IMG/VR virus record: IMGVR_UViG_3300009180_000041
Coordinates: 1 to 64,000 of that record
Reading direction: 5' to 3' (one strand)
DNA: 64,000 nt
DNA from: a virus
Below, piece after piece: positions 36,824-47,200 of the stretch. Position numbers and translations under genes: made by a program. Position 1 is the stretch's first letter. The number at the start of each line of letters is the position of its first letter. Below the pieces are notes generated by a model. It saw only the letters and a list, made by a program, of their open reading frames with translations, searched no databases and was not told the DNA's origin.

Positions 36824-37306
36824 ATGCCAAGTATAGGTGGAATAAATACTGGAGGGATATTAATTCCTAGTTCAACTATAAGTAGTTATAATAACTCTTA
36901 TGGTAATACTAATACTCAAAATAATAATGATTTAAATTTATATAGAGTAACAGTATTATATGATGATCATTCTATATCTGTTGAAACTCTTAGTCCAACT
37001 AATTACAGTAAATCAGAGTTAGGTTCAGGATCAAATAACAGATATTATCCATATGATGCTAATATTTCAAGATTTCCTAAAATAGGAGAAATTGTTGAAT
37101 TAAAACTTATGCCTACTCCTAAAGAATTTTCTAATAGTAATAAATCTTCAAGACGAGTATTTGGATATGTTCGAGCTGTAAATGTTTGGAATAATTTAAA
37201 TACAAATAAAATTTTAGATCCAAGTGTTCCTGGAAATAATTCTAATGAAAAAACAGTTAATATAAATACTAAAAATTATCAAAATTCACTTAATGGATTT
37301 GTTTAA
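36824..37306 (+). CDS. baseplate protein, probable OB-fold hub component (160 aa)
   Basis: N- and G/S-rich ends flank a beta-rich centre (YRVTVLYDDHSISVETL...YPYDANISRFPKIGEIVELKLMP). This resembles the N-terminal OB domain of gp5-like central spike proteins. It sits directly before the lysozyme-like tail protein, with which it overlaps by 1 base. Confidence rests on context and beta pattern. Confidence 0.5.
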   Translation: MPSIGGINTGGILIPSSTISSYNNSYGNTNTQNNNDLNLYRVTVLYDDHSISVETLSPTNYSKSELGSGSNNRYYPYDANISRFPKIGEIVELKLMPTPKEFSNSNKSSRRVFGYVRAVNVWNNLNTNKILDPSVPGNNSNEKTVNINTKNYQNSLNGFV

Positions 37307-38526
37307 TGGCTAATGAAATAAATAGTAAATTTATAAAAGTTTCACCTGGTACTACAAGAATACAAGGTGATGGGGGTGCTTATATTGGTATTGATGAAAC
37401 TAATAATATATTCATTGGAGTACCTAGTGAAACATCTCAATCAATGGCTTCTGTAGATGCTGATACTTCACCTTCTTTTTTTGGTATAATAAGTGATGAA
37501 AATACTCCTAATATACAATCAATTACTGTTTTTCCTTCTAATAATTTTCATACCATAAATTTCAATCAAACTTCTATTGATACAAGTTATACTACACCAT
37601 TAATAACTGAAGAAAATTCACCATCTTCAGTAGTAAATGCCACAGAATCTATTCAATTAAATACAATATCTAATGTAACTGAATCTATTCTTCAATCTCC
37701 AGAATTAATTTTAAATGAAGAATTATTTCTTCCTGATATTGAAGCTGAATTGTTTAACTTATATAATACTGGATCTATTTTAGAAGATTATTATATAGGA
37801 ATTTCTGATGAAGAACAAAGACAAATTTCACAAGCACTTAGAAATCCAACAGAAATAGGACCAATAGGTAATATAAGTGTTAGATCTAAACGTAGGTTAC
37901 CAACTAAACCTTCTGAGGTAAATCCACCTCCAGTATGGGGTAAACTAATGAAATTAAATTATGAAAAAGCTTTAAATAATATAAATTCATTTCCGTCTTT
38001 AAATAAATATTCTAAAGGTTTAAAAGTAATCGCTGCGATAACAGCTACTCAAGAAGGGTGGAATCTACCTAGTAGTACACAACATTTACTTCATAATCCT
38101 GGTAATCTAAGAGGTGGAGGAGATTTAGGAAAAAAAAATATTGGTGATTTGGGATTATTTGCTAATTTTAGTACATATGATAAAGGATGGACAGCTATGA
38201 TGAATAGCATAATACAATTATTTAATGGAAATGACGTAAGATTAAATTATGATACTGGAACTAAATGGATAAATTGGTTTATAGATAAAGATAATAATTG
38301 GTATAAAGATAATAATATACCTTACAAACCAATATCAAAATCAATGCCAAATTATTCATCTAAAAACGGTAATCCTCCTACATTTAGACAATTTTATAAT
38401 ATATATGCTCCTTGGAGTGATGGAAATAATCCAACAACATATGCTGGAAATGTAGCTTATACTTTAGGTATAGCTTTAAATAAAAAAGTAAATGTAGATG
38501 ATACTATACTTAATTATACTAAATAA
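37306..38526 (+). CDS. tail protein with peptidoglycan-hydrolase-like domain (406 aa)
   Basis: The N-terminal ~200 residues are low-complexity N/S/T-rich structural sequence. The C-terminal domain (about 230-400) has VIAAITATQEGW, HNPGNLRGG (about 262), LGLFANFSTYDKGWTAMMNSIIQLF and YAPWSDGNNPTTYAGNV. That order, N-P-G-N-(I/L)-R, F-x-x-x-x-x-G-W, then a Y-A-P...Y strand, is that of lysozyme-fold phage muramidase/transglycosylase domains. The glutamate in TQEGW is the likely catalytic acid. It would act during entry as a gp5-type tail lysozyme. Confidence 0.75.
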   Translation: MANEINSKFIKVSPGTTRIQGDGGAYIGIDETNNIFIGVPSETSQSMASVDADTSPSFFGIISDENTPNIQSITVFPSNNFHTINFNQTSIDTSYTTPLITEENSPSSVVNATESIQLNTISNVTESILQSPELILNEELFLPDIEAELFNLYNTGSILEDYYIGISDEEQRQISQALRNPTEIGPIGNISVRSKRRLPTKPSEVNPPPVWGKLMKLNYEKALNNINSFPSLNKYSKGLKVIAAITATQEGWNLPSSTQHLLHNPGNLRGGGDLGKKNIGDLGLFANFSTYDKGWTAMMNSIIQLFNGNDVRLNYDTGTKWINWFIDKDNNWYKDNNIPYKPISKSMPNYSSKNGNPPTFRQFYNIYAPWSDGNNPTTYAGNVAYTLGIALNKKVNVDDTILNYTK

Positions 38527-38933
38527 TGAATGATAAAATAATAATAAAATCAAAAAAATTAGAATTAATTTCATCAAATACTGATATTAAATTAAATTCT
38601 AATACTTATATTCATTTAGGTGCTAAAGAAGGTCTTTATATTGATGTAGGAAGTATAGATGGAGATAATACTCAAAATAAAGTTTGGATTAATGGTCCAA
38701 GAATAGATTTTGGTAAAGAAAATACTGTTGATAAATTAGAACCAGTAGTTAAAGGAGATCAACTAGAATTAATTTTAAATGAAATTTTAGAATTATTAAA
38801 TCAAATTGTTGGTACTCCTGGTGCTTATGTTCCTCAAGGTCAGGCTGTTTTAAAAACTATCACTCAAGCTAAAACAGAAATTATTAAACAAAAAATGAGT
38901 AGGTTTAAATCTAATATAACTTATACTGTATAA
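38526..38933 (+). CDS. tail spike/baseplate protein (135 aa)
   Basis: IIIKSKKLELISSNTDIKLNSNTYIHLGAKEGLYIDVG is a run of short alternating strands as in the beta-helix of gp5/VgrG-type spikes. It is followed by a helical C-terminal half. Base-overlaps on both sides place it in the baseplate operon. It may be the spike that gp5 carries as a C-terminal domain, here a separate gene. Confidence 0.55.
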   Translation: MNDKIIIKSKKLELISSNTDIKLNSNTYIHLGAKEGLYIDVGSIDGDNTQNKVWINGPRIDFGKENTVDKLEPVVKGDQLELILNEILELLNQIVGTPGAYVPQGQAVLKTITQAKTEIIKQKMSRFKSNITYTV

Positions 38934-39964
38934 TGGCAACAATAGAAGAATTAATAGCATTACAAGGTAAACAAATCAATGTAGCTAAACCATTAAATCC
39001 AGTAAGGAAACAGTATACTCAAAATACTAATAATTCTCAAAATACTTTATTAGAATCTGTGGACAAATTAACTCAACAAATGAATAATTTAAATTCAGGA
39101 GTTAAAAGTAGTTCTTTTGATTTAAATAAAGCTTTTAGTTTAGCAGCATGGGTAAGTCAAGTTGTAATAGATATTACAAAAGCTAGATTAGCTGAAGAAT
39201 TAGGAGTAACAACATCTACAGACAATCAATCAAATCAAGCTGGTACAACAAATAGTACACCTCTTACATCTAAAATTTTAAAATCAACTAATGCTGTTAT
39301 ATTAAATATTATTACTTTACAACAACAAATTGATAGTCAAATTTTAAGTCTTGAAAAACAAGTTGATAGTATTTTAAGAAAAATAAATACTAATACTACT
39401 GTTAAATTAGGTGATGGAACTATAGTTCAAGTTCCTATTGCTAACCAACAAACAATAGCAGCATTAAAAAATGTAGAATCTATAGTTAAATCTTTATTAG
39501 ATAAAACAAATAAAGTAACTACTAGACTAAGTAATGACAAACCTATTACTAATTTTGATGATTTTGTAAATAATTTAAGTTTAAAACAAGTAGTAGAATT
39601 TAGTCAATTAGTAATTTCAGCTTTATTATTAATAAAAAACATTCAAAAGAAAAGAAAAGAAGCACAAGCATTAGTAATATTAGCAGAATTATCAATACCT
39701 AGTTCAGTTTATATAACTACAGGTCAAGCATTAGCTGAATTATTAACTAAAAGTGAAAGTTTTCAAAACCAAATAAATGATTTAAATAAAGCATATGAAC
39801 AAATAGTTATTTTAAAAGATAATATTACTTACTTTGGTAAAATAAATCAAAGCCAACAACAAAGTTTAAATAATATTATTAATAAAGTTGATACTTTTAT
39901 TAATCAACAGCAAAATAATACCGCATTACAAGATTTAAAAACTAAATTAACACCCCCTTTATAA
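38933..39964 (+). CDS. long coiled-coil structural protein (343 aa)
   Basis: Helical almost throughout, Q/N/S/T rich, with repeated leucine heptads (about 115-190, 240-335). Length and place between spike and wedge genes suggest a baseplate or tail-tube assembly protein. No specific family is recognised. Confidence 0.6.
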   Translation: MATIEELIALQGKQINVAKPLNPVRKQYTQNTNNSQNTLLESVDKLTQQMNNLNSGVKSSSFDLNKAFSLAAWVSQVVIDITKARLAEELGVTTSTDNQSNQAGTTNSTPLTSKILKSTNAVILNIITLQQQIDSQILSLEKQVDSILRKINTNTTVKLGDGTIVQVPIANQQTIAALKNVESIVKSLLDKTNKVTTRLSNDKPITNFDDFVNNLSLKQVVEFSQLVISALLLIKNIQKKRKEAQALVILAELSIPSSVYITTGQALAELLTKSESFQNQINDLNKAYEQIVILKDNITYFGKINQSQQQSLNNIINKVDTFINQQQNNTALQDLKTKLTPPL

Positions 39965-39967
39965 TTT

Positions 39968-39976
39968 AATATTTAT
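39968..39976 (+). promoter_or_regulatory. late-type motif AATATTTAT
   Basis: In the 17-base gap before the start at 39982. Confidence 0.55.
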
Positions 39977-39981
39977 ATTAT

Positions 39982-40410
39982 ATGAATAAAACTGAATTTA
40001 TACAAATTATTCGTGAAGTTGTGAAAAAAGAAATTCGCTCTGCTATTAGAGAAGAATTACAACGACAGCCTTTACAAGAAGTAAAAAAACCACTTAATAA
40101 TGTGTTAGAAAATATTCCTAAAACTAAAAAACTTGTATCTACAGGTAATATTTTAGAAGATTTAATAAATGAAACTGCTCAAAGTGATTGGCGCTCAGTA
40201 GGAAACTTTACATCAGCTGATGCATCCAATTTTCAATCTATAAATAATCAATCTTTTGAAATGGATTTGGGAAAAACAAAACCATCTTCAGTAGAATCAA
40301 TGTTAAATAATGCTCCTAAAGTAGCATCACCAGAAATGATTCAATCAGTAGCAGAAGTTCCTGATTTTACAGCGATGATGTCAACAATGAAAAATAAAGG
40401 ATTATTATAA
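39982..40410 (+). CDS. hypothetical late protein (142 aa)
   Basis: The N-terminal helix FIQIIREVVKKEIRSAIREEL is amphipathic and resembles starts of small baseplate-locus proteins in marine T4-like phages. The rest is S/N-rich. ATAATG overlap with gp25. Unknown function, likely structural. Confidence 0.55.
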   Translation: MNKTEFIQIIREVVKKEIRSAIREELQRQPLQEVKKPLNNVLENIPKTKKLVSTGNILEDLINETAQSDWRSVGNFTSADASNFQSINNQSFEMDLGKTKPSSVESMLNNAPKVASPEMIQSVAEVPDFTAMMSTMKNKGLL

Positions 40411-40820
40411 TGTCAGTTAGAAATATTTATACATATGCTGATGTAACTAGTAATACTACTATAAAACGAGAAATTGGAATAGGTGTTCAATTTACTGAAA
40501 ATGGTGTTTTCACTTCAACTTATACTACATTATCTCAAGTTAAAAATCAACTTATAAATTATATTCTAACTAATCCTGGTGAATCTTTATTTAATCCTTC
40601 ATTTGGAAGTGGAATAAGACAATTATTATTTGAACCCAATGTTAATTTAGACAATATTGAGTATTCTTTAAAAGAAGGTATTCAAGCATATGTTCAAAAT
40701 ATCATAGTAAATAGTGTCACCGCTACTTCTGATAATAATATTGTTTATATAAATGTAAATTATAGTATAAATAATCAACAAGATGAATTAAATATAGCTT
40801 TAACAACTAATGTAATATAA
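40410..40820 (+). CDS. 25: baseplate wedge protein gp25-like
   Basis: A 136-residue member of the gp25/GPW family: IGIGVQFTENGVFTSTYTTLSQVKNQLINYILTNPGESLFNPSFGSGIRQLLFEP. The E-x-x-x-x-P-x-F-G-x-x-x-x-x-L-F core is the EPR-type signature that docks into the wedge with gp6 and the sheath. Its gene overlaps gp6 by 1 base, the usual order. Confidence 0.9.
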   Translation: MSVRNIYTYADVTSNTTIKREIGIGVQFTENGVFTSTYTTLSQVKNQLINYILTNPGESLFNPSFGSGIRQLLFEPNVNLDNIEYSLKEGIQAYVQNIIVNSVTATSDNNIVYINVNYSINNQQDELNIALTTNVI

Positions 40821-42685
40821 TGAGTATACAATATTTAAATAAAGATTTTAATCAATTAAAACAAGCTTTAACTGATTACATAAAAAACAACTATAATAAT
40901 TATAGTGATTTTGGTCCCTCTTCACCAGGTAATATGTTTAGTGATTTGGCTGCTTATGTAGGTGATGTACTTAGTTTTTATACTGATACTCAAGTTCAAG
41001 AAACTTTATTATTAGAAGCTAAAGAAACAAAAAATATACTTCCTATAGCTTATAGTTTAGGATACAATCCTGTTATAGCTAAATCATCAACTGTAGTATT
41101 AGATGTTTATCAACTAGTACCATCAGATGCTTCTAATAATTTCTTACCTGATTATAGATATACTACTAGAATACCAGAACAAAGTCAAGTACAAAGTACT
41201 TCTCAACCTAATGTTTTATTCTTAACAGAAAATCTAGTTGATTTTGCTTACTCAGGTTCAAATGATCCAACTGATGTAAGTATTTATAGTTACTACTCAG
41301 GAACTAATAATCCTGAATTTTATGTACTTAAAAAACAAGTACAAGCATACTCAGGTCAAGTAAAAACACAAAATTTTAGTTTTACTAATATTCAACAATT
41401 TAGTAAAGTTACTTTAAATGATACTAATATTGTTAAAATTTTAAATGTTACTGACAGTGATGAAAATACTTGGTATCAAGTTCCTTATTTAGCTCAAGAT
41501 ACTATTATAGATAAAACATATAATATCCCTGTTTATGAACCTAATTACTACTATTATAGAGATCAAGCTCCATATATGTTAAGGCTTAAAAAAGTTCAAA
41601 AACGTTTTACAGCTCAATTTGTAGATAATACTAATTTAGAAATTAGTTTTGGAGCTGGAACAACAGGACAAGCTGATGAGTTAATTATACCAAATCCATA
41701 TAATGTAGGTATTGGATTACAAGATGGTATTAGTAAATTTAATACAGCGTTTGATCCAGCTAATTTCTTTTTTACAAACGAATATGGTCAATCACCTGTA
41801 AATACAACTTTAACTTTCACTTATTTAACTGGTTATGGAGCTCAAAGTAATGTTCCTGCTAATGATATTAATATTAATTCTTTAGTAAATCCTCAAATAG
41901 ACAGTTATGGTTTAAATTCATCTGTTGTTCAAACTATTTTAAATTCAATTAGATTTAATAATAATGTTGGATCTACAGGAGGAGGACCTGGTGATACAAT
42001 TGAAGAAATTAGATTAAATGCTTTAGCTAATTTTCCTACTCAATTAAGAAACGTAACTCAAGCTGATTATTTAGTTAGAACATTAAGTATGCCTAGTGAA
42101 TTTGGAACAATTACTAAAGCTTATGTTATTCAAGATCTTAATTTAAATGCTGATAGAGATAGAACATCTGTATTTAATTCAAATCCTTTAGGTTTAAGTG
42201 TTTATGTTTTAACTACTGATATAAATGGTAAATTAACTCAAACAAATCAAGCAGTGAAACAAAATCTTAAAACATATTTAAGTCAATTTAAAATGTTAAC
42301 AGATGCTGTTAGTATTAAAGACGCTTATTATATTAATATAGGTATTAATTTTGAAATACAAGTACTACAAGGATTTAATGCTCAACAAGTATTAACAGGA
42401 GCCATCAGTAGTTTAAAATCATTTTTTGACACACAAAAATGGTCAATTAATCAACCTATTATTTTATCTCAAGTTGAAAATATTATATCAGCTGCTAATG
42501 TAAATGGAGTAGCCGCTGTTAAAAAACTTGAATTTGTAAATAAATCTGGAGGTACTTATAGTCCATATTCTTATGATTTAACTGGAGCTAATTTAAATGG
42601 AATTCTTTATCCTAGTTTAGATCCTATGATTTTTGAAATAAGATATCCTGATCAAGATATATTAGGACGAGTTGTTAGTATTTAA
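40820..42685 (+). CDS. 6: baseplate wedge protein gp6-like
   Basis: A 621-residue homologue of T4 gp6 / P2 J family. The N-terminal block LNKDFNQLKQALTDYIK...FGPSSPGNMFSDLAAYVGDVLSFYTDTQVQE is diagnostic. A central domain is followed by RNVTQADYLVRTLSMPSEFGTITKAYVIQD and the C-terminal RYPDQDILGRVV. gp6 dimers form the inner ring of the baseplate. Length is close to the family norm. Confidence 0.9.
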   Translation: MSIQYLNKDFNQLKQALTDYIKNNYNNYSDFGPSSPGNMFSDLAAYVGDVLSFYTDTQVQETLLLEAKETKNILPIAYSLGYNPVIAKSSTVVLDVYQLVPSDASNNFLPDYRYTTRIPEQSQVQSTSQPNVLFLTENLVDFAYSGSNDPTDVSIYSYYSGTNNPEFYVLKKQVQAYSGQVKTQNFSFTNIQQFSKVTLNDTNIVKILNVTDSDENTWYQVPYLAQDTIIDKTYNIPVYEPNYYYYRDQAPYMLRLKKVQKRFTAQFVDNTNLEISFGAGTTGQADELIIPNPYNVGIGLQDGISKFNTAFDPANFFFTNEYGQSPVNTTLTFTYLTGYGAQSNVPANDININSLVNPQIDSYGLNSSVVQTILNSIRFNNNVGSTGGGPGDTIEEIRLNALANFPTQLRNVTQADYLVRTLSMPSEFGTITKAYVIQDLNLNADRDRTSVFNSNPLGLSVYVLTTDINGKLTQTNQAVKQNLKTYLSQFKMLTDAVSIKDAYYINIGINFEIQVLQGFNAQQVLTGAISSLKSFFDTQKWSINQPIILSQVENIISAANVNGVAAVKKLEFVNKSGGTYSPYSYDLTGANLNGILYPSLDPMIFEIRYPDQDILGRVVSI

Positions 42686-42692
42686 TATTTAT
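42684..42692 (+). promoter_or_regulatory. late-type motif AATATTTAT
   Basis: Overlaps the gp6 stop, 6 bases upstream of the start at 42699. Confidence 0.55.
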
Positions 42693-42698
42693 TAACAC

Positions 42699-43937
42699 AT
42701 GGCATTCTATCAACTGTTTCCTTCTAAAGACGCTACATTATATCAAGAATATCCAGCTACTAACACTGGAATTGACGAAATACTAGAACTTTCTAAAACA
42801 TCACAATACAATCCTTCTAGAATTGTAGTAGCTTTTGATCAACAACAAATAGAAAATGTAGTTAATAATAAAATTATTCCTACAATTACTTCAGGTTCAT
42901 GGAATGCTTATTTAAGAATGTATTGTAGTGAAGTAGATTCATTACCTACTCAATTAGATATTAACATAGATCCGGTAGGAAACGCGTGGGATATGGGAAC
43001 TGGAAGACTAGCCAATAGTCCTACCACAGTTGATGGAGTTAGTTGGTCTTTCCCAACAACTCTCACAAGTTGGTCTATTAGTGGATCATATGGTATTACA
43101 GGATCTTATTCAAGTTCAGTTAGTGGAGGTGGTTCATGGTACGAAAATTATACTACAACTCAATCAATTTCAACATATACCCCATTTGATATATTTGCTA
43201 ATATAACAGATCAAGTATTATTACATTATTATAATTTTATTCCTAATTATGGTCATATACTACATGTAGATTCAACTACAGAAAACAATCCTGCTTACCA
43301 ATATCATTTAAGTTATTTTAGTAGAGACACAAATACTATTTATCCTCCAAGTTTAATATTTTATTGGAATGATCAAACATGGAATTTAACTTCTGAAAGT
43401 TACAGTAGAATTCTTTCTAATCAAGATTTTACAGCTACTTTAGGAAACAACAGAAATGAATTTCAATCAAATGAAAAAGTACAATTAAGAGTATATGCTA
43501 GAGAAAGATATCCAGCTAGAACATTTACTACTCAATCATTGTATGCTTACAATAAAATTTTACCTTATAATTCTTGGTATCAAATTGTTGATGTAGATAC
43601 TAATGATATTATTGTTCCTTTTAATAGTACAGGTACTAGACTAAGTGCTGATAATACAAGTAATTTCTTTAATTTAGATATGGATACACTTGAACCTAAT
43701 AGATACTACCAAATTCAAGTTAGAACATATTTAAGTGGTAATTTTTATACATTAACTGATAATTTAAATTTTAAAGTTACTCAAAATTCTGGTCCAACAA
43801 GTGATATATTAAATCCAATACTTTTACCTACACCAGATGCACCTCCAGGTCCTACACCTATACCTACAGGTTCAGTTGTGTACCCATATGTAGATGCGGG
43901 ATGGGTTGAAACTTGTTATATTTCTGAAACTCCTTAA
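42699..43937 (+). CDS. baseplate/tail structural protein (412 aa)
   Basis: Beta-rich, S/T/Y/N-rich. The start YQLFPSKDATLYQEYPATNTGIDEILEL is the DNRLRE-type pattern (K-D-A-T-L-Y...N-T-G-x-D-E) of surface or fibre proteins. It lies between gp6 and the giant tail protein, the place of gp7/gp8-like wedge parts. The exact role is unknown. Confidence 0.6.
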   Translation: MAFYQLFPSKDATLYQEYPATNTGIDEILELSKTSQYNPSRIVVAFDQQQIENVVNNKIIPTITSGSWNAYLRMYCSEVDSLPTQLDINIDPVGNAWDMGTGRLANSPTTVDGVSWSFPTTLTSWSISGSYGITGSYSSSVSGGGSWYENYTTTQSISTYTPFDIFANITDQVLLHYYNFIPNYGHILHVDSTTENNPAYQYHLSYFSRDTNTIYPPSLIFYWNDQTWNLTSESYSRILSNQDFTATLGNNRNEFQSNEKVQLRVYARERYPARTFTTQSLYAYNKILPYNSWYQIVDVDTNDIIVPFNSTGTRLSADNTSNFFNLDMDTLEPNRYYQIQVRTYLSGNFYTLTDNLNFKVTQNSGPTSDILNPILLPTPDAPPGPTPIPTGSVVYPYVDAGWVETCYISETP

Positions 43938-43939
43938 TT

Positions 43940-44263
43940 ATGGCTCAAGTAAACGTTTCAACACAAAAATTAATATACAGCAATAATATAAATAAGGTTG
44001 TAAATACAACTTTAACAAATTATATTCCTCCTATAAATACAACACCTGCTCCTCCAGTTGTTGATGTTCCTCAATTTTTTGAAAATTATGATAATTTATT
44101 TTATAGTATTCCTAAAACTGGAACTAATAGTCATGAAACACTTATAACAAAAAGTAGTGAATATATTGGACTTAATTTACAACAATTATTATTACAGTTA
44201 CAAGAATTACAAATTCAAAATGAATTATTACAAAAACAAATAGATACTTTTAATAATCAATAA
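43940..44263 (+). CDS. small structural protein with C-terminal coiled coil (107 aa)
   Basis: N/T/P-rich start, then a short leucine/glutamine coiled coil (LNLQQLLLQLQELQIQNELL, then QKQIDTFNNQ). 1-base overlap with the giant gene. Probably a trimerising adaptor in the baseplate. Confidence 0.6.
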   Translation: MAQVNVSTQKLIYSNNINKVVNTTLTNYIPPINTTPAPPVVDVPQFFENYDNLFYSIPKTGTNSHETLITKSSEYIGLNLQQLLLQLQELQIQNELLQKQIDTFNNQ

Positions 44264-47200
44264 TGGCAGTTTCAATAAATCCAATAAATTTAAATCCAAG
44301 TATTTTAGATACTCAAGATCAAAATCTTGTAGCATCAAAAGAATTAACCAGATATTTTGGTCTACCACAAGATTATATTCAATTGTATGTTTATAATAAC
44401 AATGATGTTTTATTAAATTCAATTCCTAATTTTCAAAAATATTCTATTACTGATAATAAAGTAGTAAATTTTGATCCTGAATTAGATATTCAAGATTTAG
44501 GTTATAGTATTGGTACATTTAATATGTACTATAATTTTTTAAGACCAATTGTCACTATTAATTCTGATCTTGATTTATTTATTCAAAATATTTCTCAAGA
44601 CAGAACAGAAGTAAAAATAGCAACTACTTTAGAGTCAAATGATGTAGTTTACAGTAATGCTATAAATTATATTGATACAATAAATACAAGAGATTATTTT
44701 GTTGAATTTTATTTAGATTTAGGTCAAAATATTTTAATACCAGCTTCAACATTTTCAGTAGAAAAAGATGTTTTAGGTAATATAAATATTTTAGTTAAAT
44801 TAATAAATCCATTACCCACCAATATTACTGTTAAATCTCCTTTAAATATTGTTGAAAAAATAGTAGATACACAAGGTTATAATGCTTTTTTAACCCAAAC
44901 CCCAACAACTGTTGTTTTACCATCTTTAAGACAAGCTAATTTTAGTTTAAATGTAGATGATCAAAGAATTGGTTCAAGTGATTATTATAATTTTAATCAA
45001 TTAACTGCTTTAACAGGTTCTAATAATCCTCAATTACAAAATTTATTAGGTTTTATTAGTAGTTCAAATCCAACTATTAATGTTGATTATACTGATTATA
45101 GTAATTTTACTCATTTTGGATCACAAACTCAAAAACTAAGTACATTTAAAACTAAAATACAAAAATTAGAATTATATAATAATTATTTACCATCATCAAG
45201 TTTAGATAATATAGTTTATCAAAATAAAATAAATGAAATTATTGAAGGATTTGATGGATATGAAACTTACTTGTATTTTGAATCTACAAGTTTTGCTTGG
45301 CCTAAATCTAATACTCAACCTCCTTTTAACTTATATTCTTCAACTTCATCTCAAGCAATAAACTGGTATAATCTTAATTACACATCAGCTAGTTATTATG
45401 ATGAATTTAACAATAATAATTTAGTTTATGGTTTACCAATTTATTTACAAGAAAGAGATGATTTTGAATATGTAAAACCATTTATTCATTCTATGGGTCA
45501 AATGTTTGATGACATTTGGATTTACATAAGAGCTATTACTGATATTTGGAAAGCAAAAAACAGTTTAATGGATGGTATTTCTAAAGATTTAGTAGGAGAT
45601 GCTTTACAGTCTTTAGGTATTAGTCTTTATACTGATGGTGATCAAGATGATTTAGCTACTTATCTTTATGGTGTAAATCAAAGTGGAAGTTATACATTTA
45701 TGTCTCAACCTTGGCAAACTGCTATAACTGCTTCTAATCCTACTTTATCTGGACAAGATGAAGCTAAATCAGTATTTAAAAGAATATATGCTAATTTACC
45801 AACATTACTTAAATCAAAAGGCACAACCAAATTTGTAAATTATTTAACTACTCTTTATGGTATTCCTGATACAGTATTAGTACCTTTAGAATTTGGTGGT
45901 GTTGATAAAGACTCAAATACAATTGAATACAGTTATCCTAAATTTACATATGCTTTAAGTAGTAGTAAAACAACATATACTCAATTAAGTTTACCTGATT
46001 CAACAAAACAACAAATTCAAACATTAGAATTTAGATTTAAACCTTATCCTAGTGCGTCTTTATATGCTACTCAATCTTTATTTAGTAATTTCGCTACAGG
46101 TTCTTCTAAAAGACCTAATAGTATAATTACATTAAATGGAAAACAAAGTGGAAGTTATCAATATGGAACATTAAATTTTTATTCAAATGATTCTGGGTTG
46201 GCTTTATATAATACTCCTTTACAAGTAACTTTACCATTTTATGTAACTGGTTCTGATGGAGACTATAATTGGTGGAATGTAGTTTTAGAAAGAAACTCTA
46301 CTACTACTAGACTTTATGTAAAATCTGAATTAAGTGGTGAAATAGGACATCAATCTTCTTCATTTACTTCAACTCCATCTAGTAGTAGATTTATTGAAAC
46401 TGGAAGTAATACTTACTTAGGAACAATTCCTCCAAATATTACAGCGTCTTTAATTAATGCTCCTTTCTATAATTTTGGAACTGGTGAATACTATGGTCAA
46501 TTTCAAGAATTAAAAGCATACAATAACTTTATATCAGAGTCTGTAATTAATACTCATACATTAAATCCAGAATCATATGTAGGAAATAATTCAAATTCAG
46601 CTTATAATGATTTATTATTTAGATTTCCTTTAGGAAATGATTTACAAATAAGCGGAAGTAGAATTACAGGTTCACAACCAACTTTAAGATCAGATATTAC
46701 TTTAAATCTTACTGGTTCTAATTATATTTCTTTTACAGAAATGTATCACAGTCAACCAGCTATTGGGGGATACTCTGTTCCTGTTACTAATAAAATTAGA
46801 ATAGTTAGTGAAAGTTTAGCTTCAAATATTCTTCAATTTAATAAATCTGTAGTTTATCCTTCTACTAGTTCTAGAACATTTGATGTTCAAACTGCTCAAG
46901 CAGGATTTAGTCCACAAGATCAAATTAATAATGATATCATAGCTCACTTAGGTAATACTTATAATTTAGATAATATTATAGGAGATCCTTTAACTCTTAC
47001 AGATTCTAGTTATGAAGCTTTAAGTAGATTACAAGAAAATTATTTTACTAAATACAATACCACTTACAATTATAAAGATTTTTTAATATTAATGGAGACT
47101 TTTCATAAGTCTTTATTTAGATATTTGAATGATTTCACCCCAGCTAGAACAGACATGTCTAGTGGTGTGATAATTAAACCTCATATTCTTGAAAGAAATA

